Below are positions 18,059 through 20,480 of a stretch of DNA of 20,480 bases, piece after piece. Source of the stretch: Candidatus Taylorbacteria bacterium RIFCSPHIGHO2_02_FULL_46_13 (GTDB taxonomy: Bacteria > Patescibacteriota > Minisyncoccia > Phycocordibacterales > DSPV01); assembly GCA_001821015.1 (NCBI GenBank), contig MHRQ01000024.1:1-20480 (forward strand), in the 5' to 3' direction. The notes beneath the pieces were generated by a model, which did no database searches, was not told where the DNA came from, and saw only the letters and a list, made by a program, of their open reading frames with translations. The translations under genes and the position numbers were made by a program. Each line of letters starts with the position of its first letter. The stretch's first letter is position 1.

Positions 18059-18562
18059 ATGTACCAGGATCTCAAAGAATTTGCTCAATCCAGATTATTT
18101 CAGCGCATACTGATGGGAATCAGTGCAGTTGTTCTCACACTTCTCATCTTTCAGGCAGGTATGTTTGTCGGATATCGCAAGGCAGCTTTTACATACCGTT
18201 TTGGGGACAACTACTATCGCGCCTTCGGTAATGCCGGACCGGGCGAGAGATTCTTTGCAAGCAGGGGCGGTCCGTTCCCCGGGGGTCTCATTGAGGGACA
18301 TGGCGTGGCGGGAAAAATAGTGAGTATCAATCTTCCGACATTTGTAGTAACAGGACCTGATGATATTGAGAAAGTGATACTGATTGGAGATGGCACCCGC
18401 ATCAGGCGTTTTGATACTACTTTGTCCTCGTCCGATCTCAAGGTAGACGATTTTACGGTAATCCTCGGTTCTCCAAACGATAATTCGCAGATTGAAGCCA
18501 AGCTTATTCGTGTTTTACCACCACCTCCTAATTTTGAGGAGCTTAATATACGAAAACCATGA
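18059..18562 (+). CDS. membrane-anchored protein with a DUF5666-like beta domain
   Basis: The 167-residue protein has one membrane helix at about 14-36, a Gly/Arg/Phe-rich linker (GPGERFFASRGGPFPGG, about 60-77), and a C-terminal beta domain at about 84-158: VAGKIVSINLPTFVVTGPDD, IEKVILIGDGTRIRR, SDLKVDDFTVILGSPNDN and IEAKLIRVLPP. The order G-K-V-x-S-I, T-x-I, DLKVxD, GxxN, IxAxxIRV is that of DUF5666-type OB-like domains often found beside ABC or sigma genes. The name is by resemblance. It starts 4 bases after the preceding stop and overlaps the next gene by ATGA, so it is translated as part of the operon. The domain should lie outside the cytoplasm. Confidence 0.7.
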   Translation: MYQDLKEFAQSRLFQRILMGISAVVLTLLIFQAGMFVGYRKAAFTYRFGDNYYRAFGNAGPGERFFASRGGPFPGGLIEGHGVAGKIVSINLPTFVVTGPDDIEKVILIGDGTRIRRFDTTLSSSDLKVDDFTVILGSPNDNSQIEAKLIRVLPPPPNFEELNIRKP

Positions 18563-20322
18563 AAAATCTTCTCACCCACGCAATTGTCAGAAAGATTTCT
18601 AACTTTACAAAGAGACACAAAATCATTGGTGTCGTTATTACAATCATGTTGGTTGCTGGAGGGTATTGGACTTACAGCATCTTTGTATCACCTGACAGTG
18701 AGACTCGTTTTGTTCTCGGTGCAGTTAAGAAAGGTACCATCATTGCCTCTGTCGGAGCTAGCGGCCAGGTCACAACGCTGGATCAAATAGATATAAAACC
18801 TAAAGCGGCAGGTGATATTACCTGGGTAGGTATAAAAGCAGGAGATGTCGTGCGTGCTGGACAAGCACTTGCGTCTATTGATTCGACAGGAGCGAAACAG
18901 GATATTGCAGATGCCGAAGCGTCGCTTACAGAAGCAAAGCTACAATATCAAAAAGACTCCGCGCAAGCGCCGATTGATTACGAGAAATCTATTGAGGCAC
19001 TTGAGGATGCAAAGGCGAATCTTAAAACCATATATAACGACACCTATAACACCCTTTCCAATGCCTATCTTGATTTGCCCGGGGCTGTCACGGGCATGCA
19101 GAATGTTCTTTTTGGGTACGACTTGAGTAAAAGCCAATGGAACATTGACGTATTTAGAAACAACGTAAGCGATTCAGACTCGGCAGTACGAACATTCGCG
19201 GATGTTGCTGAAAGGGATTATAAGACAGCTCGTGCAAAATACGAAAAAGCGATACTGGATTATAAGATACTGACCCGATACTCGGAGAGCGGAGACCTCG
19301 AGAAATTACTGTCATCATCTCTTGACACCACCACGGCCATTGCGCAAGCTCTTCAGAGCGACCTAAATTTTCTTGACGCGGTTGTTGACGATGCGACGAC
19401 GCATAATCAAACTGTGAGCTCTACAATCACGACTATGCGCACTAATGTCCGTGGCTATCTTTTAACTACCAATAGTAATTTAAGCGCGCTTCTCAATCAG
19501 CAAAAATCGCTTGATTCTGCAAAGAAGAGTATTCGGGATAATGAGCGTTCCATTGAAATATATAAAATTGGCAACTCAAGCGGCGATAATCCTATAAGTC
19601 TCCAGTCGAGCGCTCAGAGTATCGTAAATCAGGAACGTAATCTGCAAGAGTTAAAAGATGATCTGGCACATTACACTATCACTGCTCCGTTTGCCGGTAC
19701 GATTGCAGCATTGAGTCTCAAAAGATTCGATACGGTTTCAACCGGTAGCACGGTAGCGACACTGATCACCAATCAAAAAATTGCCCAACTCTCTCTTAAC
19801 GAAGTCGACGCAACGAAGATTAATCTCGGCGACAAAGCCACTCTTACGTTTGACGCTATTGAGGAGCTTACGCTTACGGGCGAAGTTGTGGAAATTGACG
19901 CGGTTGGGACTGTTTCCCAAGGAGTTGTGTCATATAAAGTAAAGATAGGATTTGATAGCCAAGATGAGAGGATTAAATCCGGTATGACGGTCAATGCCTC
20001 AGTTCAAACTGACGTACGGCAAGATGTACTCGTGATTTCTTCCAGTGGCGTAAAAACGCTAAATGGGATTAGTTATGTTCAAGTATTCAATCCAGCTCTG
20101 CCGGAGACAGGAGGAAATCAAGGAGTAGTTTCAAATATTGCGCCCCAACAAGTCGAAGTAACAATCGGCATATCCGACGATACGAATGTCGAGATACTCT
20201 CTGGTCTTGAAGAAGGTCAACAGATTGTGACCCGTACCGTCACAGGAAGCGCGACAAGTAATACGACACCCGCTACTAATGCAAGAAGCGGTGGCTTTGG
20301 TGGAACAGGAATTCGTTTCTAA
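18559..20322 (+). CDS. periplasmic adaptor (HlyD/MacA-like membrane fusion protein)
   Basis: The 587-residue protein links an inner-membrane ABC pump to the cell surface in MacAB/HlyD-type systems. It has an N-terminal membrane helix (about 22-43), a first biotinyl-lipoyl half (IIASVGASGQVTTLDQIDIK, AGDVVRAGQALASIDS; 62-110), a long helical hairpin (about 110-355, much longer than in MacA), the second lipoyl half (ITAPFAGTIAALSLKRFDTV, near 374-393), a beta barrel (INLGDKATLTFDAI) and a membrane-proximal domain ending in LEEGQQIVTR. The tail is Gly/Thr/Asn-rich. It overlaps the previous gene (ATGA) and is 4 bases upstream of an ABC ATPase. In CPR bacteria, which lack an outer membrane, the partner at the surface is unknown. 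Confidence 0.9.
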   Translation: MKNLLTHAIVRKISNFTKRHKIIGVVITIMLVAGGYWTYSIFVSPDSETRFVLGAVKKGTIIASVGASGQVTTLDQIDIKPKAAGDITWVGIKAGDVVRAGQALASIDSTGAKQDIADAEASLTEAKLQYQKDSAQAPIDYEKSIEALEDAKANLKTIYNDTYNTLSNAYLDLPGAVTGMQNVLFGYDLSKSQWNIDVFRNNVSDSDSAVRTFADVAERDYKTARAKYEKAILDYKILTRYSESGDLEKLLSSSLDTTTAIAQALQSDLNFLDAVVDDATTHNQTVSSTITTMRTNVRGYLLTTNSNLSALLNQQKSLDSAKKSIRDNERSIEIYKIGNSSGDNPISLQSSAQSIVNQERNLQELKDDLAHYTITAPFAGTIAALSLKRFDTVSTGSTVATLITNQKIAQLSLNEVDATKINLGDKATLTFDAIEELTLTGEVVEIDAVGTVSQGVVSYKVKIGFDSQDERIKSGMTVNASVQTDVRQDVLVISSSGVKTLNGISYVQVFNPALPETGGNQGVVSNIAPQQVEVTIGISDDTNVEILSGLEEGQQIVTRTVTGSATSNTTPATNARSGGFGGTGIRF

Positions 20323-20326
20323 AAGC

Positions 20327-20480
20327 ATGATTGAAATCAATAACATCACAAAAACATACGGGTCTGGCGATACCGCGTTTCAAGCTCTGAAGGGCATTTC
20401 TTTTACTATCAAGGACGGCGAATTTATCGCGATTATGGGGCCGTCAGGTTCAGGTAAATCAACTCTGATGCATATTTTGG
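20327..20480 (+). CDS. ABC transporter ATP-binding protein, MacB/LolD type (cut by the window end)
   Basis: The first 51 codons are present. They read MIEINNITKTYGSGDTAFQA, then LKGISFTIKDGEFIAIMGPS and GSGKSTLMHIL, giving the A-loop Tyr11 and the complete Walker A motif GPSGSGKST (38-46). The style, including DGEFIAIMGPSGSGKSTLM, is that of the MacB/LolD/FtsE group. Whether a permease domain is fused, as in MacB, lies outside the window. Only 4 bases separate it from the adaptor, so the two are co-transcribed and should form one exporter. Confidence 0.92.
   Translation, partial: MIEINNITKTYGSGDTAFQALKGISFTIKDGEFIAIMGPSGSGKSTLMHIL

Noticed and set aside
1..20480. Recoded TGA (Gracilibacteria/SR1 genetic code)
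   Set aside because: Several clear genes end properly with TGA, and the conserved proteins contain no internal TGA.

Overview
The window reads as a chromosome fragment of a Patescibacteria/CPR bacterium, probably of the Parcubacteria type. The support is indirect: compact housekeeping genes of reduced length (a 346-residue DnaX without its zinc module, a 290-residue FtsQ-like protein), a membrane-anchored ClpA/B-like ATPase paired with a small membrane protein, many small orphan proteins, and several promoters placed so close to the ATG that the mRNA should be leaderless. TGA is used as a stop by many genes (for example at 548, 5062, 8463, 10941 and 18562), so the Gracilibacteria/SR1 code is not in use.

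Layout. 1-585: a partial repeat element and a small one-membrane-helix orphan gene with its own promoter and terminator. 819-4845, minus strand: dprA, a two-gene orphan operon and topA. 4892-5369: two very small basic orphan genes, each with a strong ribosome-binding site and an intrinsic terminator. 5453-7747: serS, a 124-bp MITE-like element, and an FtsQ-like gene. 7758-7975: a second inverted-repeat element. 8071-10941: a small membrane protein and a membrane-anchored Clp-type ATPase. 11012-11505: a promoter, a Phe-rich 23-residue leader peptide and an attenuator-like terminator, then a 77-residue gene. 11573-12544, minus strand: a DNA-binding/zinc-finger gene broken by two compensating frameshifts. 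12596-13852: a truncated duplicate of the 5' end of dus, a 124-bp inverted-repeat element, then intact dus. 13880-14500: three short units with mini-ORFs, strong Shine-Dalgarno sequences and terminators but no ordinary gene. 14509-14967: a perfect 40-bp palindrome and a frameshifted GIY-YIG nuclease flanked by inverted repeats. 14970-16651: dnaX convergent with a sugar transferase, the two sharing a CTAG stop. 16841-16911: tRNA-Gln(UUG). 17040-20480: an ECF-type sigma factor, two small membrane proteins, a periplasmic adaptor and the start of a MacB-type ABC ATPase, probably one regulated efflux or secretion operon.

The most interesting parts are the candidate phenylalanine attenuator at 11012-11239, the dus 5'-end duplication around a small inverted-repeat element, the cluster of mini-ORF/terminator units, and the GIY-YIG element with terminal inverted repeats ending at the dnaX start codon. 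No database search or folding program was used. Family names rest on recognised motifs, and structures were paired by eye.
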